36,631 bases of DNA from a virus. Location: positions 1-36,631 of IMG/VR virus record IMGVR_UViG_3300044522_000339; one strand, written 5' to 3'. Shown here in pieces: positions 8,586-17,934 of this stretch (the stretch's first letter is position 1; every line of letters starts with the position of its first letter). Under the pieces are notes generated by a model. The model worked only from the letters and a program-made list of their open reading frames with translations. It did not search any database and was not told the DNA's origin. The position numbers and the translations under genes are program-made.

Positions 8586-11461
8586 TGTCTATTTCTCAGC
8601 CTCCCTTTCAGTCTACTTTAGTTGATGCTAACGATCGAGTGCAAACTCCTTGGGCGCAATGGTTTAGTCAATTACAACCTATTCTGCAATCAGTTGTAGC
8701 TAGCGGCCCTACATCAGGAAGACCAACTCAAAATCTTTATATAGGTTATCCTTATTTTGATACGACAATAGATCAAATGGTTTATTGGAATGGTGTCATT
8801 TGGGTAACGTATGCACCTTCTACAACTGGAACCAGTATTTTAAAAGGTAATGGATCAGGTGGATTTAATAACGCTGTAGCAGGTGTTGATTTTGCCCCTG
8901 CAACGTCAGGCAATGCAATTTTGTATGGTGATGGCTCTGGCGGTTTTAATTCAGTTTCTATCGGTTCTGGCGTTACTTTTGCAGGAGGTGTTTTATCTGC
9001 AACTGGATCAGGTGGAACGGTTACTTCCGTAACAGGAACTGCACCTATCGCATCATCTGGCGGTAATACTCCTGCAATTAGTATTAGTCAAGCCGGAGTT
9101 AGTACAAATGGATACCTATCGTCAACTGATTGGAATACATTTAACAATAAAGCACCTGCAACGTCCGGTACAGCTATTTTATATGGTAATGGCACTGGTG
9201 GATTTAGTAATGTAACAATTGGAAGTGGAGTTACATTTGTAGCTGGAACATTAAGCGCTACTGGATCAGGTGGTACAGTTACTGCTGTAACAGGAACTGC
9301 ACCTATTGCTTCGACTGGCGGAACTACTCCAGCTATTAGTATGGCAGCTGCAACTGCTACAGTTAATGGATATTTAACTTCTACTGACTGGAATACATTC
9401 AACAATAAAGGTTCAGGAACAGTTACTGCTGTAACAGGAAGCGGAAATATTGCTTCTAGTGGAGGGTCAACACCTGATATCACCTTTACTGGAATACTTC
9501 CTATTGCCAATGGCGGCACGAATGGCACAGCTACCCCCACAGCAGGTGCAGTAGCTGTCGGTAACGGTACTCAATACGCATTTACCGCAGCAGGATCAGC
9601 AGGTCAAGTTTTAACTTCTAATGGTTCAACAGTGCCTACTTGGGCAACTGTAGCAACAGGAATTGGTACAACAGGTTATTGGGGATCATTCTGGGATACA
9701 ACTAATCAAACTGCAGCCAGTACAACTGTAGCGTACACAATTAATATTGGTACTTCTGACCCTAATAATAATGGGGTCAGTATAGTTAGCAGTAATCAAA
9801 TTACAGTTGCATATGCTGGCGTATATAATATTCAATATTCCATACAATTTGAAAACATTGGAACTGGAAATAAAAATTATAATGTTGATGTATGGTTTCG
9901 ATTAAATGGAGTAGATATACCTGATAGTAATAGTACCTATTGGATTGCTTCAAAAAATTCAACCGTTAATGGTGAAATGATTGCAGCCGTAAATTATGTG
10001 CTGACATTAAATGCTGGGGATTATATCCAAATATTATGGGCTGTTAGTGATGTTGATATTTCAATCGCAACGCTGCCAGCTGCATCAAGCCCAACAGTTC
10101 CGAGAACACCTGGAGTTATTGTAACAGTAACCCCGATTACTGAAGTAGGTATAGGGTATTACAATTTAACTTCGGTTTCTTCTGTAGCTATCGCAACAGG
10201 ATCACAAACGTTCACTACAAACGTATCTAATATTTCAACGGCTTTTACGGTAGGAACTAGAGTTAGAGTGGCTTATGTCACTACGCCAGCTAATTACATG
10301 GAAGGTGTAATTACATCTTTCAGTGGTACAACTTTAGTAGTCAATGTTGATTCTATTGGCGGCTCTGGAACTTATGCTAACTGGACAATTTCGGTTGCTG
10401 GTATTCAAGGGTCTAATGGCGTTACATCTATTACAGGTACGGCTAATCAAGTTATTGCATCTGCATCAACAGGAGCAGTTACATTAAGTTTACCTCAAAG
10501 TATTAATAGCGGGGCAACACCTACTTTTACAGGCACAAACTTTACGGGTATTCCTAATGCAGGGTTGACCAATTCAGCTATTACTATTAATGGAACTGCT
10601 ACCAGCTTAGGAGGTTCAATATCAGTAGGGACTGTAACTGGGGTTACTGGAACTGCGCCTGTCGTATCTTCTGGCGGTACAGCCCCAACTATTAGTATGG
10701 CCGCAGCCACTACTTCAGTTAATGGGTATTTGACATCAACTGACTGGACTACTTTCAATAGTAAATACTCAACTGGAGGCGCGCTAGGAACTCCATCAAG
10801 CGGAACAGTTACTAATTTAACTGGTACAGCATCAATCAATATTAACGGAACAGTTGGCGCAACAACCGCAAATACAGGTAAATTTACTACATTAGAATAT
10901 ACAAGCACATTCACAGGCTCAACAGGCATAATTGCCATAGGTACTAACCAGATATACAAAGATGCTTCCGGTAACGTGGGTATTGGGACGAGTAGTCCTA
11001 CTTGTGCATTACAGATCAGTAAATCCAATACTGCCTATAGAGGACAATTAAGTCTTGATGGTGGAGTTGGGGGTAATACTCAGATATCTTTATACAATGG
11101 GCCAACTACTCTCACTAATCTTGTTGGTTTTTTCTATACTGCTACTGATAATTTGGGAGTAACTTTAGGGTCATACGCATCAGGAGGGTATCTTGTATTT
11201 TTGACTGGCAACGTAGAACGCGCACGTATTAATGCTTCCGGCAACGTGGGTATTGGGACTAGTAGTCCTACAGGAAAATTAGACGTAGCTGGAACAATAA
11301 AAACTTTAGGTTACACAGTAGCTACATTACCAACAGGTGTAACTGGAGCAAGAGCATACGTCACTGATGCTTTAGCGCCTACATTTGGCGCAACAGTCGT
11401 AGCAGGAGGCGCAGTCGTTATACCTGTATTTTTTAACGGCACAAATTGGATAGTGGGATGA
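8585..11461 (+). CDS. Long tail fibre with tandem repeats and a C1q-like domain
   Basis: A 958-residue Gly/Ser/Thr-rich fibre. The N-terminus (about 1-75, with QTPWAQWFSQLQPILQSV) probably docks to the tail. Residues about 85-360 hold repeats of two kinds: one with ATSGxAILYGxGxGGF, and one with TGTAPIxSxGGxxPxIS followed by NGYLxSTDWNTFNNK; a further copy of the second lies near residue 700. Residues about 363-512 look like a C1q/TNF-type jelly roll (VAYAGVYNIQYSIQFEN). Near the C-terminus NVGIGTSSP occurs twice, a cassette common at fibre tips. The gene overlaps its neighbours by 1 and 4 nt. It is a likely receptor-binding protein; no enzymatic motif is seen. Confidence 0.85.
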   Translation: MSISQPPFQSTLVDANDRVQTPWAQWFSQLQPILQSVVASGPTSGRPTQNLYIGYPYFDTTIDQMVYWNGVIWVTYAPSTTGTSILKGNGSGGFNNAVAGVDFAPATSGNAILYGDGSGGFNSVSIGSGVTFAGGVLSATGSGGTVTSVTGTAPIASSGGNTPAISISQAGVSTNGYLSSTDWNTFNNKAPATSGTAILYGNGTGGFSNVTIGSGVTFVAGTLSATGSGGTVTAVTGTAPIASTGGTTPAISMAAATATVNGYLTSTDWNTFNNKGSGTVTAVTGSGNIASSGGSTPDITFTGILPIANGGTNGTATPTAGAVAVGNGTQYAFTAAGSAGQVLTSNGSTVPTWATVATGIGTTGYWGSFWDTTNQTAASTTVAYTINIGTSDPNNNGVSIVSSNQITVAYAGVYNIQYSIQFENIGTGNKNYNVDVWFRLNGVDIPDSNSTYWIASKNSTVNGEMIAAVNYVLTLNAGDYIQILWAVSDVDISIATLPAASSPTVPRTPGVIVTVTPITEVGIGYYNLTSVSSVAIATGSQTFTTNVSNISTAFTVGTRVRVAYVTTPANYMEGVITSFSGTTLVVNVDSIGGSGTYANWTISVAGIQGSNGVTSITGTANQVIASASTGAVTLSLPQSINSGATPTFTGTNFTGIPNAGLTNSAITINGTATSLGGSISVGTVTGVTGTAPVVSSGGTAPTISMAAATTSVNGYLTSTDWTTFNSKYSTGGALGTPSSGTVTNLTGTASININGTVGATTANTGKFTTLEYTSTFTGSTGIIAIGTNQIYKDASGNVGIGTSSPTCALQISKSNTAYRGQLSLDGGVGGNTQISLYNGPTTLTNLVGFFYTATDNLGVTLGSYASGGYLVFLTGNVERARINASGNVGIGTSSPTGKLDVAGTIKTLGYTVATLPTGVTGARAYVTDALAPTFGATVVAGGAVVIPVFFNGTNWIVG
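10962..11001 (+). repeat. Fibre-tip DNA cassette, copy 1 of 2 (with 11232-11271)
   Basis: These 40 bp are 38/40 identical to 11232-11271 in the same fibre gene; both encode ASGNVGIGTSSPT. A shorter piece (4403-4425) lies at the end of the spike gene and encodes VGIGTSSP. The copies could let fibre tips be exchanged by recombination. Confidence 0.85.
11232..11271 (+). repeat. Fibre-tip DNA cassette, copy 2
   Basis: This copy differs from 10962-11001 at two positions. It lies 250 bp before the fibre stop, at the start of the final domain. Confidence 0.85.
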
Positions 11462-11784
11462 TTACAAACACTTGGAATATCGTAGCAATGAATTGTAAAC
11501 CAGATGTAAACGGTATGCTGGATTATGTGGTTACAGCACACTGGACTCTTACTGCAACAGACGGCACTTACACAGGTTCGGTATATGGGACAGCATCATT
11601 TGAAGTTGACCCTGACAAGCCTAACTACACACCTTATGAAGATTTAACTTTAGAGCAAGTGGTAGAATGGACACAAGCAGCATTAGGCGCAGAGCAAGTA
11701 GCCCCTTATGAAAAGTCTGTTGCCGACCAAATTAAAGCACAAAGTAACCCGACTATTGTAACACCTAAACTTCCTTGGTTATGA
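11458..11784 (+). CDS. Small fibre-associated protein, copy 2
   Basis: Paralogue of 4617-4949: 108 residues starting MITNTWNIVAMNC, with WTLTATDGTYTGSVYGT and GAEQVAPYEKSVADQIKAQ. I chose the ATG at 11458, which overlaps the fibre stop (ATGA), because it matches the start of copy 1; a TTG at 11446 would add four residues. No clear Shine-Dalgarno is visible, so translation is probably coupled to the fibre gene. As with copy 1, it sits directly after a fibre gene, supporting a role in assembly or completion of that fibre. Its stop again overlaps the next start (ATGA). Confidence 0.72.
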   Translation: MITNTWNIVAMNCKPDVNGMLDYVVTAHWTLTATDGTYTGSVYGTASFEVDPDKPNYTPYEDLTLEQVVEWTQAALGAEQVAPYEKSVADQIKAQSNPTIVTPKLPWL

Positions 11785-12257
11785 TCAACTTCATGGTTTT
11801 AGCGCTTCCTAGATCAGGGACAGCATGGGTTTCTAACTTGCTGACAACGGATACATCACTTTGTATTCATGAATCAGCTATGGATTATCATACAACTGAT
11901 TTAGATGCGATGGAGTATAACGGAACTTTAGGGATTGCTGAAACCAGTGCGTTTAGTAGAGTGGATGAACTTAACCTACATTCTGCTAAAAAGCTAATTA
12001 TAGACCGTCCTTTTGATGATATAAATAAATCAATAGCAGAGCTAGGCTTTAAAGCAATGCCAACATATTCGGCTGATTTGATGATTCAACTTAAAGGGTA
12101 TAGAATAGCTTTTAAGGACTTGTTTAATTACGATATTATGGCTGAAGCGTATTATTATTTACTGCGTAAAGAGCTTAACCAAGAACGGCATCGGATGTTA
12201 TGCCAAATGAATATTGAAAACACCGTAGCTATTGAACGTGTCAGAGGGCTAGTATGA
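11781..12257 (+). CDS. Sulfotransferase-like P-loop protein
   Basis: A 158-residue protein starting at the ATG at 11781, which overlaps the previous stop. Residues 5-17 (MVLALPRSGTAWV) match the PAPS-binding 5'-phosphosulfate loop of sulfotransferases (PRSGTxW) at its usual place near the N-terminus. ETSAFSRV and the later basic segment could form the rest of the nucleotide site, but the typical second (3'-phosphate) motif is not obvious. Cellular sulfotransferases are usually 250-300 residues, so this is a short form. It is cotranslated with the fibre genes and the oxygenase-like gene that follows. A plausible role is modification of a virion or host-surface molecule; the substrate is unknown. 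Confidence 0.65.
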   Translation: MINFMVLALPRSGTAWVSNLLTTDTSLCIHESAMDYHTTDLDAMEYNGTLGIAETSAFSRVDELNLHSAKKLIIDRPFDDINKSIAELGFKAMPTYSADLMIQLKGYRIAFKDLFNYDIMAEAYYYLLRKELNQERHRMLCQMNIENTVAIERVRGLV

Positions 12258-12829
12258 ATAACATTATGGCTATTGCTAAGGTAGATATTACACAGATACT
12301 GTTACAGTTGAAGCGTAATCCTCAGCTTTGGAATAGAAATCCTATTAGGACTAATACACCTTCTAGCCCTCATTATGGATTTGAGGACATCCATGTTAGA
12401 TTCCGCGATCTTGCTGAGTATGACGGGGGGGATTGGACTAAGTTTAATGGCGAACATCGTTCATGCTGGTATAAAGAAGCAGATAGCCTTCCTGCTATTA
12501 AAGATTTAGCTTTTCAGTTAATGGCTACCATGAAAGGTGAAGAACTAGGTGGAATCTTAATTTCTAAAATCCCCCCAGGCGGATTATGCAAACCCCATAC
12601 TGATACTACTTGGCACGCCAAGTATTATGACAAATATGCCGTACAGTTAGAAAGCCATCCAGATCAAGCATTCTGTTTTGAAGAAGGAGAGCATATATCT
12701 CCACCAGGTGAAGTCTATTGGTTTAATAACCAAGCCGTTCATTGGGTGCGTAATAATTCTCCGGTTGACCGGATCACATTAATTTTCTGTATTAAATCAG
12801 ATAGGAGGTTTTCATGCCTTGGGGAATAG
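12254..12829 (+). CDS. 2OG-Fe(II) oxygenase-like (aspartyl/asparaginyl hydroxylase-type) protein
   Basis: A 191-residue protein that starts in an ATGA overlap with the previous gene. It has the iron triad expected of a double-stranded beta-helix dioxygenase: His115-x-Asp117 (KPHTDTTWH) and His163 (AVHWVRN), followed by Arg173 (DRITLIF), which could bind 2-oxoglutarate. GEVYWFNNQ-x-x-HW is typical of the aspartyl/asparaginyl beta-hydroxylase branch. The reaction would be hydroxylation of a protein side chain or small molecule in the cytoplasm. Its place among fibre and ejection genes suggests a virion protein as target, which is inference. The last 16 nt overlap the next gene. Confidence 0.75.
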   Translation: MNNIMAIAKVDITQILLQLKRNPQLWNRNPIRTNTPSSPHYGFEDIHVRFRDLAEYDGGDWTKFNGEHRSCWYKEADSLPAIKDLAFQLMATMKGEELGGILISKIPPGGLCKPHTDTTWHAKYYDKYAVQLESHPDQAFCFEEGEHISPPGEVYWFNNQAVHWVRNNSPVDRITLIFCIKSDRRFSCLGE

Positions 12830-13620
12830 CAGCAGCAGGCGCCATAGGTGGTATAGCACAAGGTGAAGGTGAAAAAGCAGGCGCAGCAGCTCAAGCAGCG
12901 AACGCAGCAGCGCAAATGGCTTGGACAAAGAAAGTCTATGAAAACGCTCAAAAAGGCATTGAACCATACACGCAGTTAGGTGAAGTAGGCGCTAAAGGTT
13001 ATGAAGCTAATCTACCTTATTTAACATCGCGTTATGGCATGGAGGACTACAAACAAAGTCCTTTATACACACCGATGGTAAGGAATTTAGCTGAATTGCA
13101 AGCAACGCCAGGCTATCAATTCCAATTGCAACAAGGCCTGCAAGGTATTCAACAAGGTGCAGCCGCTAAAGGTGGGTTGCTATCTGGTGCGGCTGGTCAA
13201 GCCATGAACAATTACGCGCAAGGTCAAGCAGCTCAAGGTTATCAATCGGCTTGGGAAAGAGCGCAAAAAGCGTACGGTACAGCATTTACGCAAGATTTAA
13301 CCCAAAAAGCACAGATTGGTAATATGTATTTAGAACCTGCCAAGTTAGGACAAAACTCTGTATTAGGTTTAGGTCAAATAGGGGTCAACGCTGCCACAGC
13401 AATGCAGCCTGCTTATGCAGCTTTAGGCGCAGCTAACGCTGGATCAGCGATGGCTCCTTATGGACAAATTTCTAGCTTGGCAGGCGCAGCTGGAGGTTTA
13501 TTTGGCGAAGGGGGGCCATTAGAAAATTATTTTAAAGGTAGCGGTGGCGGTGGTGGCGGTGGTGGCGGAAACTACGGAACCCTCAATACTTCTTTTGCAG
13601 GGCTAGGAGGGAGAAAATGA
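12814..13620 (+). CDS. Ejection (DNA transfer) protein, p32/gp7-like
   Basis: A 268-residue protein with a strong AGGAGG site 5 nt before the ATG, lying inside the end of the oxygenase gene. It is Ala/Gly/Gln-rich and helical, with a hydrophobic start (WGIAAAGAIGGIA) and the segment GYQFQLQQGLQGIQQGAAAK followed by GGLLSGAAGQAM, which is characteristic of phage DNA-transfer proteins. A run of nine to ten glycines lies near residue 246. Such proteins travel with the DNA and help form a channel across the cell envelope. It heads a group of three genes in the place of the P22 7-20-16 ejection genes. Confidence 0.75.
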   Translation: MPWGIAAAGAIGGIAQGEGEKAGAAAQAANAAAQMAWTKKVYENAQKGIEPYTQLGEVGAKGYEANLPYLTSRYGMEDYKQSPLYTPMVRNLAELQATPGYQFQLQQGLQGIQQGAAAKGGLLSGAAGQAMNNYAQGQAAQGYQSAWERAQKAYGTAFTQDLTQKAQIGNMYLEPAKLGQNSVLGLGQIGVNAATAMQPAYAALGAANAGSAMAPYGQISSLAGAAGGLFGEGGPLENYFKGSGGGGGGGGGNYGTLNTSFAGLGGRK

Positions 13621-15053
13621 GCGATTTACTTGATTTATACAAATTTTATGGGGCTAAATTTCCCGAAGGCTTAAAAACATCGCAAGATGCACAAGCTAAC
13701 GCTATCGCTTTAGATAACGCCCGTAGAGCGCAACAAGAGCGTATGGACTTGAAAGCGCTATACGCTCAACAACCTCAACCTTCATATCAACAAATAGGTG
13801 CTATTGACCCTGCACTGGCGCAAGAGTATTTAAAAAATCAAGTTCTTATGCAAAAAGATATGGTAGGGATGCTGCATCAGCAAGCTCAGACAGGTGAAAT
13901 TGAAAATAAAATAGATCGAGAAAAAGAAACTTTAATGTCTAATGCAGCGTTGCCTTTTTTAAACGCTTATGAGACTAATAAACGAGAAGGTAAAATTTCA
14001 GATGCTGAAAATCATCATAGGCTAATGACCGCGTTAAGTAAAATTTCAACTCAAGCAGTTGCAGAAGGGTGGGCGCCTAGTCACCATACATCGATGGATC
14101 CTAATGCTTCATATGAATCCATAGTATCAAATGCTAATAAAAGCAAAGTTTATACGGATAGTCAACGGTTAAGTCAAGAGGCAGCTAAAGCTCGAGGTTC
14201 TCAAGAAGGGCTTGTTCAAGGAGGTGTTCCAATGACTCCTCAGATGACTCATGGTTCGATAGAATATGATCCAATTACAGGATTGTCATTTATTAGACCG
14301 CCTCTTAAAGGAAATCAACCCCCTGTTGGCGCTCAACCTACTGGTACTGAAGGTGCAGGTTTTACTTCTGAACAAAACGCGCAATTTAACGTACTTCAAG
14401 AGATATTGAACGCAAATCCTGATGATGAAGCTTTACGAAGATCAGTAATTGCACAAAGGCAAAAAATAGAATTGCAAGGCGGTGAGCAGCCTTTAATGCC
14501 TCAAAGCGAAATTGTTACTCCTACGCAATTACAAACTAAAAGAGTTGAGCAAAAAGCTAATGAAGAAAGTGCAATAGTTGCAGCTAAAAAACAAGCTGAA
14601 GAACAGCAGATTATTGATAAATCGCTTAAAGCCTATGAAACGCTCCCTGATATTAGCCACATCCGAAACTTGGTTAAAGGCTCTATAGGGGGGGATATTG
14701 AATATTGGACTAATAGATTAGGTCAAACTGCCGGTGAATCATTAGCTTCTGGTGATATTCAAGCGGCCTTAGCTGTTGTAGCTAGTGATATGGCTAACTC
14801 TATTGCATTTGCACCAGGCTCGCAATCAGAGCCAGAATTAATTCAACGACTAAAACAAGTAGGTAATCTTGATTCTAAAATGACTATCGATCAAAAGATG
14901 GCAGCGCTTGATGAATGGTATCAGGGAAGACAACGTTATATCGGAAAATACGGTAAATATTCAGACGATGAATTGATAGCCTTGGGTAAAGAAGGTAAAA
15001 TTACCCATGATACAGCGATGAAAGTTAGGGCTAACCGAAAGAAAGGACAATAA
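13617..15053 (+). CDS. Putative internal virion/ejection protein (gp20-like by position)
   Basis: A 478-residue, Gln/Glu/Lys/Ala-rich, mostly helical protein. The start overlaps the previous stop (ATGA) and has a GGAGGG site. Residues about 90-130 and 290-345 are strongly helical with coiled-coil potential; a Pro/Gly-rich linker lies around 200-245. The C-terminal helical domain (about 340-478) contains TNRLGQTAGESLASGDIQAA, resembling linker regions in other phage ejection proteins. I recognise no catalytic motif. The function is taken from gene order, as the second of three ejection-type genes. Confidence 0.6.
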   Translation: MSDLLDLYKFYGAKFPEGLKTSQDAQANAIALDNARRAQQERMDLKALYAQQPQPSYQQIGAIDPALAQEYLKNQVLMQKDMVGMLHQQAQTGEIENKIDREKETLMSNAALPFLNAYETNKREGKISDAENHHRLMTALSKISTQAVAEGWAPSHHTSMDPNASYESIVSNANKSKVYTDSQRLSQEAAKARGSQEGLVQGGVPMTPQMTHGSIEYDPITGLSFIRPPLKGNQPPVGAQPTGTEGAGFTSEQNAQFNVLQEILNANPDDEALRRSVIAQRQKIELQGGEQPLMPQSEIVTPTQLQTKRVEQKANEESAIVAAKKQAEEQQIIDKSLKAYETLPDISHIRNLVKGSIGGDIEYWTNRLGQTAGESLASGDIQAALAVVASDMANSIAFAPGSQSEPELIQRLKQVGNLDSKMTIDQKMAALDEWYQGRQRYIGKYGKYSDDELIALGKEGKITHDTAMKVRANRKKGQ

Positions 15054-15055
15054 CG

Positions 15056-16972
15056 ATGAATGATGACGAGTTCACTTCTGCGTTTAATGCGCCTCAAGCT
15101 GAAGATGGGTTTTCTAAAGCTTTTAGAACGGCTATATCTAAGCAGATGCCTAAGCCTGAAGTGTGGGAGCAATATGGATACCCTAAAAATCCTGCTGCAA
15201 CTCCATCTGTAAAACGTGAAGTTCCTATCGGATCGGGAAAGTCATTGGATGTAGCACCCTTTATGCTTGATTTTGATCTTAGGGATAAACCTTCTAATTT
15301 TCAATTAGGCGTTGATGCAGCTTTAAAAAGACAGTTCAAAGGGTTAAAAGGTATGTTTACCGATTTAACACCTGCGGAGCGAGAAGAATTAGCCGCTTCA
15401 AAAGCTTATATAGAAGCTGCGCCTTGGCAAGCTACAGCAGGTGAAATATTTGGTCAAGCAGTTCCTCAAATAGCATTAAGTAAAATTACGCCTGCAATAG
15501 CAGGGGTTAAAGGTCTTCTTTCTAGGGTAACTGGCGCGGGAGCGTATGGCGCAGCGACAGAGCCTGAAAATAGAGGAGAAGCTGCAATGTATGGCATGGC
15601 GGGTCAAGTTGGCGGTGAAGCTTTAGGTTATACAATCCCCCACGTTGTAAAATTAGGAAAAAAAGTATATGAAGGTTTAGCAGGAATGTTCCACGCGCCT
15701 ACAGCAGCAGCGCAGATATTAGGTAACTTTGCAGACGTTCCTGGAAGAACTATTCCAGAAACGGTTGAGCGTACTAGAACGTATGAAAGACTTCCAGGCC
15801 TTAAACCAACGTTAGCAATGGTAGTTCCCGAAAGTCAAAGAACATTACTTGAATTTGAAAATTACGTCCGTACTAAATTTGGTAAAACTGCTTTAGCTGA
15901 AGCAGATATATATAATCAACAAGCTATATTAAAAGGGCTTCAAGAACGCGCATTTGATCCAACGCAAGCGACTAAAGAAATGGAGTTATTAAACGCTGAA
16001 ACTGGAGCTTTGCGTAAAACAGCTTTTGAAAAAGCCAGAGAAAAATCATCTGCTGAACTTGCAGCGCCCATAATGCGTGTAACATCGGATATTAGAACTC
16101 GCCCAGGTGAAACTGGCTTAGGCTCTCCAGCAGCGCAAACACTCGCCTCTGAAATTGAAAACATTGCTTTAGGCCCTGTACGTAACAAATCAGTTATCGG
16201 CGCAGGAGGATTAGCAGTTGATGTTCCTGTATTTGCCAGAAAAGTTGATCCTGCCAATCTTTATGCAGCCAGAAAAACAATTGATGATGTTTTAAGGGGC
16301 GCTGTAGGGCCGAACGATGAAATTAAAAATGCTATTAAAGCTAATAAAGTAACATCAATAGAATTGAAAGGTGCAATTGATGAAGCGTTAAAAGAAGCAA
16401 GCGCTGGAAATTGGGAGAAATATCTCAACACTTACATAGAAAAGATAAAGCCTATTGAAGAAGGTAAAGCTTTTCAAGGAGTTTTAGATTTATTTAATAC
16501 CGCGCCTAGAATTCCAGGATCAACTTTGGCAAGCATTAGTCCTTATAAAATGCGTAAAGCTGCTTCAGAAGCCACATATAAAGAAATAGGAACTTCGTTA
16601 AAAGACATACTTTCACCAGAAGGTAGATCATTTTTAGATGATGCTGCAAATGCAATGTCAGCTATTGAAAATGTTAGGTCTGGATTAAATGCAACTAACA
16701 ATTCAGCCACAGCATCAAGATTTTATGAAATGGTTAGAAACGCTCCTAAAGCAGTACAACCTGTATTAAGCGCAGGGTTAGCAGCGGTTAATATACTTAC
16801 CAAAAATAAATCGCAAGAAATTATTGTTGACGCTTTAAAAAATCCTGAAAATTTTCAAGCAATTGTTAATAGGTATAATAAAATGAACAAAGTTCCAATA
16901 TCACCTTCTCAAGCTAAAGGGCTTCAAGTGCTATTGGGTTCTGTTGGTGCAGGCGCAGCGCAACAAAGATAA
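15056..16972 (+). CDS. Putative internal virion/ejection protein (gp16-like by position)
   Basis: A 638-residue protein beginning 2 nt after the previous stop. The N-terminus is acidic with two copies of an F-x-x-A/F motif (FTSAFNAPQ, FSKAFRTA), a short repeat typical of phage proteins packaged in virions. A Gly/Ala-rich hydrophobic region (about 140-205) could contact membrane. The rest is helical and charged, and the C-terminal 60 residues contain further hydrophobic helix. No lysozyme or transglycosylase motif is evident. It is the last and largest of the three ejection-type genes, matching the position of P22 gp16, a protein required for DNA entry. The identity is inferred from position and composition. 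Confidence 0.6.
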   Translation: MNDDEFTSAFNAPQAEDGFSKAFRTAISKQMPKPEVWEQYGYPKNPAATPSVKREVPIGSGKSLDVAPFMLDFDLRDKPSNFQLGVDAALKRQFKGLKGMFTDLTPAEREELAASKAYIEAAPWQATAGEIFGQAVPQIALSKITPAIAGVKGLLSRVTGAGAYGAATEPENRGEAAMYGMAGQVGGEALGYTIPHVVKLGKKVYEGLAGMFHAPTAAAQILGNFADVPGRTIPETVERTRTYERLPGLKPTLAMVVPESQRTLLEFENYVRTKFGKTALAEADIYNQQAILKGLQERAFDPTQATKEMELLNAETGALRKTAFEKAREKSSAELAAPIMRVTSDIRTRPGETGLGSPAAQTLASEIENIALGPVRNKSVIGAGGLAVDVPVFARKVDPANLYAARKTIDDVLRGAVGPNDEIKNAIKANKVTSIELKGAIDEALKEASAGNWEKYLNTYIEKIKPIEEGKAFQGVLDLFNTAPRIPGSTLASISPYKMRKAASEATYKEIGTSLKDILSPEGRSFLDDAANAMSAIENVRSGLNATNNSATASRFYEMVRNAPKAVQPVLSAGLAAVNILTKNKSQEIIVDALKNPENFQAIVNRYNKMNKVPISPSQAKGLQVLLGSVGAGAAQQR

Positions 16973-16992
16973 CCATATTTTTAGGAATTGAA

Positions 16993-17934
16993 ATGACTCA
17001 AGCTTACTTATCACCGATTTTACAAAACGCGCAGTTTAGCGATGACGGTACTTTCTTAAATGGAGGTCTTATTTGGTTCTACGCGGCTGGCACTTCGACA
17101 CCTTTAACTGCTTATCAAGATGGCGCTGCTACAACGCCTTGGCCTAACCCTATAGTGTTAAATGCTAGAGGTGAAACAGGTGGTGAACTTTGGTTAGATG
17201 GCATCTACAAATTAGTGTTGCAAGGCGCTCCTTTAGTTGGAGAAACTAATGGCCCTGCTATCTCGACATTTGATAACATTTACGGTATCAATGCTCCGAC
17301 ATCGTTTGCACCTCCTTATGTGTTTGCTGGTACGTCAACTTCACAATCCAACACCGACATCTTCATGGGGTGGAATGGGGTTAATTTTACTGCATCACAA
17401 GAAACAACCGATTTCGGTGCTAACTGGCCTATCAATATCACAGGCGCTGCTGGCCCTATCGGTCATGTAGCTGCTTACGCTGGTAATGTAGTGCCGTTAG
17501 GCTACTTAGAATGTAATGGTGCTGCGGTATCAAGAACAACTTATGTTAATCTGTTTGGTGTCTGCGGTATTTTATATGGCGCAGGCGATAGCACAACGAC
17601 ATTCAACCTTCCTGATTTAAGAGGTTATTTTGTCCGAGGTTGGGATGATTCAGCGGGAGTTGATGTCGGGCGTGTCTTAGGTTCTACACAAGCAGATTTA
17701 GTCGGGCCAATTACCGATCCTGGACATACACACACTGATGCAGGGCATACACATACAGCGGATCAACCATTTGCTGGTTCGACTGCGGCTGCCGGTGGTG
17801 GAGATTATGGGCAGGGTAGTAATAGAGCTACTGGATCAGGTATTGCTGATATTCAATCCAGTGTAACAGGCATCACAGGGGGCGCTGAAACCCGTCCTAA
17901 GAACGTAGCAATGATGTATATCATAAAAACATGA
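16993..17934 (+). CDS. Tail-collar-domain fibre protein
   Basis: A 313-residue virion protein. The N-terminal 95 residues form a beta domain (FYAAGTSTPLTAYQDGAAT, NPIVLNARGE, ELWLDGIYKLVLQ) that resembles the start of the gp4-like protein at 4990. Residues about 155-215 are a phage tail collar domain (PF07484 type): GYLECNGAAVSR, LYGAGDSTTTFNLPDLRGYF, VRGWD. It is followed by GHTHTDAGHTHT (about 245-256), a His-rich motif that binds metal in fibre tips such as T4 gp12. The C-terminus ends in RPKNVAMMYIIKT, also typical. It is therefore a receptor-binding or short fibre. Spacing of 20 nt with AGGAATTG leads into the ATG. Confidence 0.85.
   Translation: MTQAYLSPILQNAQFSDDGTFLNGGLIWFYAAGTSTPLTAYQDGAATTPWPNPIVLNARGETGGELWLDGIYKLVLQGAPLVGETNGPAISTFDNIYGINAPTSFAPPYVFAGTSTSQSNTDIFMGWNGVNFTASQETTDFGANWPINITGAAGPIGHVAAYAGNVVPLGYLECNGAAVSRTTYVNLFGVCGILYGAGDSTTTFNLPDLRGYFVRGWDDSAGVDVGRVLGSTQADLVGPITDPGHTHTDAGHTHTADQPFAGSTAAAGGGDYGQGSNRATGSGIADIQSSVTGITGGAETRPKNVAMMYIIKT

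Noticed and set aside
9088-11028. Long minus-strand open frames opposite the fibre gene (9088-9540, 10495-11028)
   Set aside because: Low-complexity Val/Pro/Ala translations are the usual shadow of Gly/Thr repeats on the plus strand; no ribosome sites.
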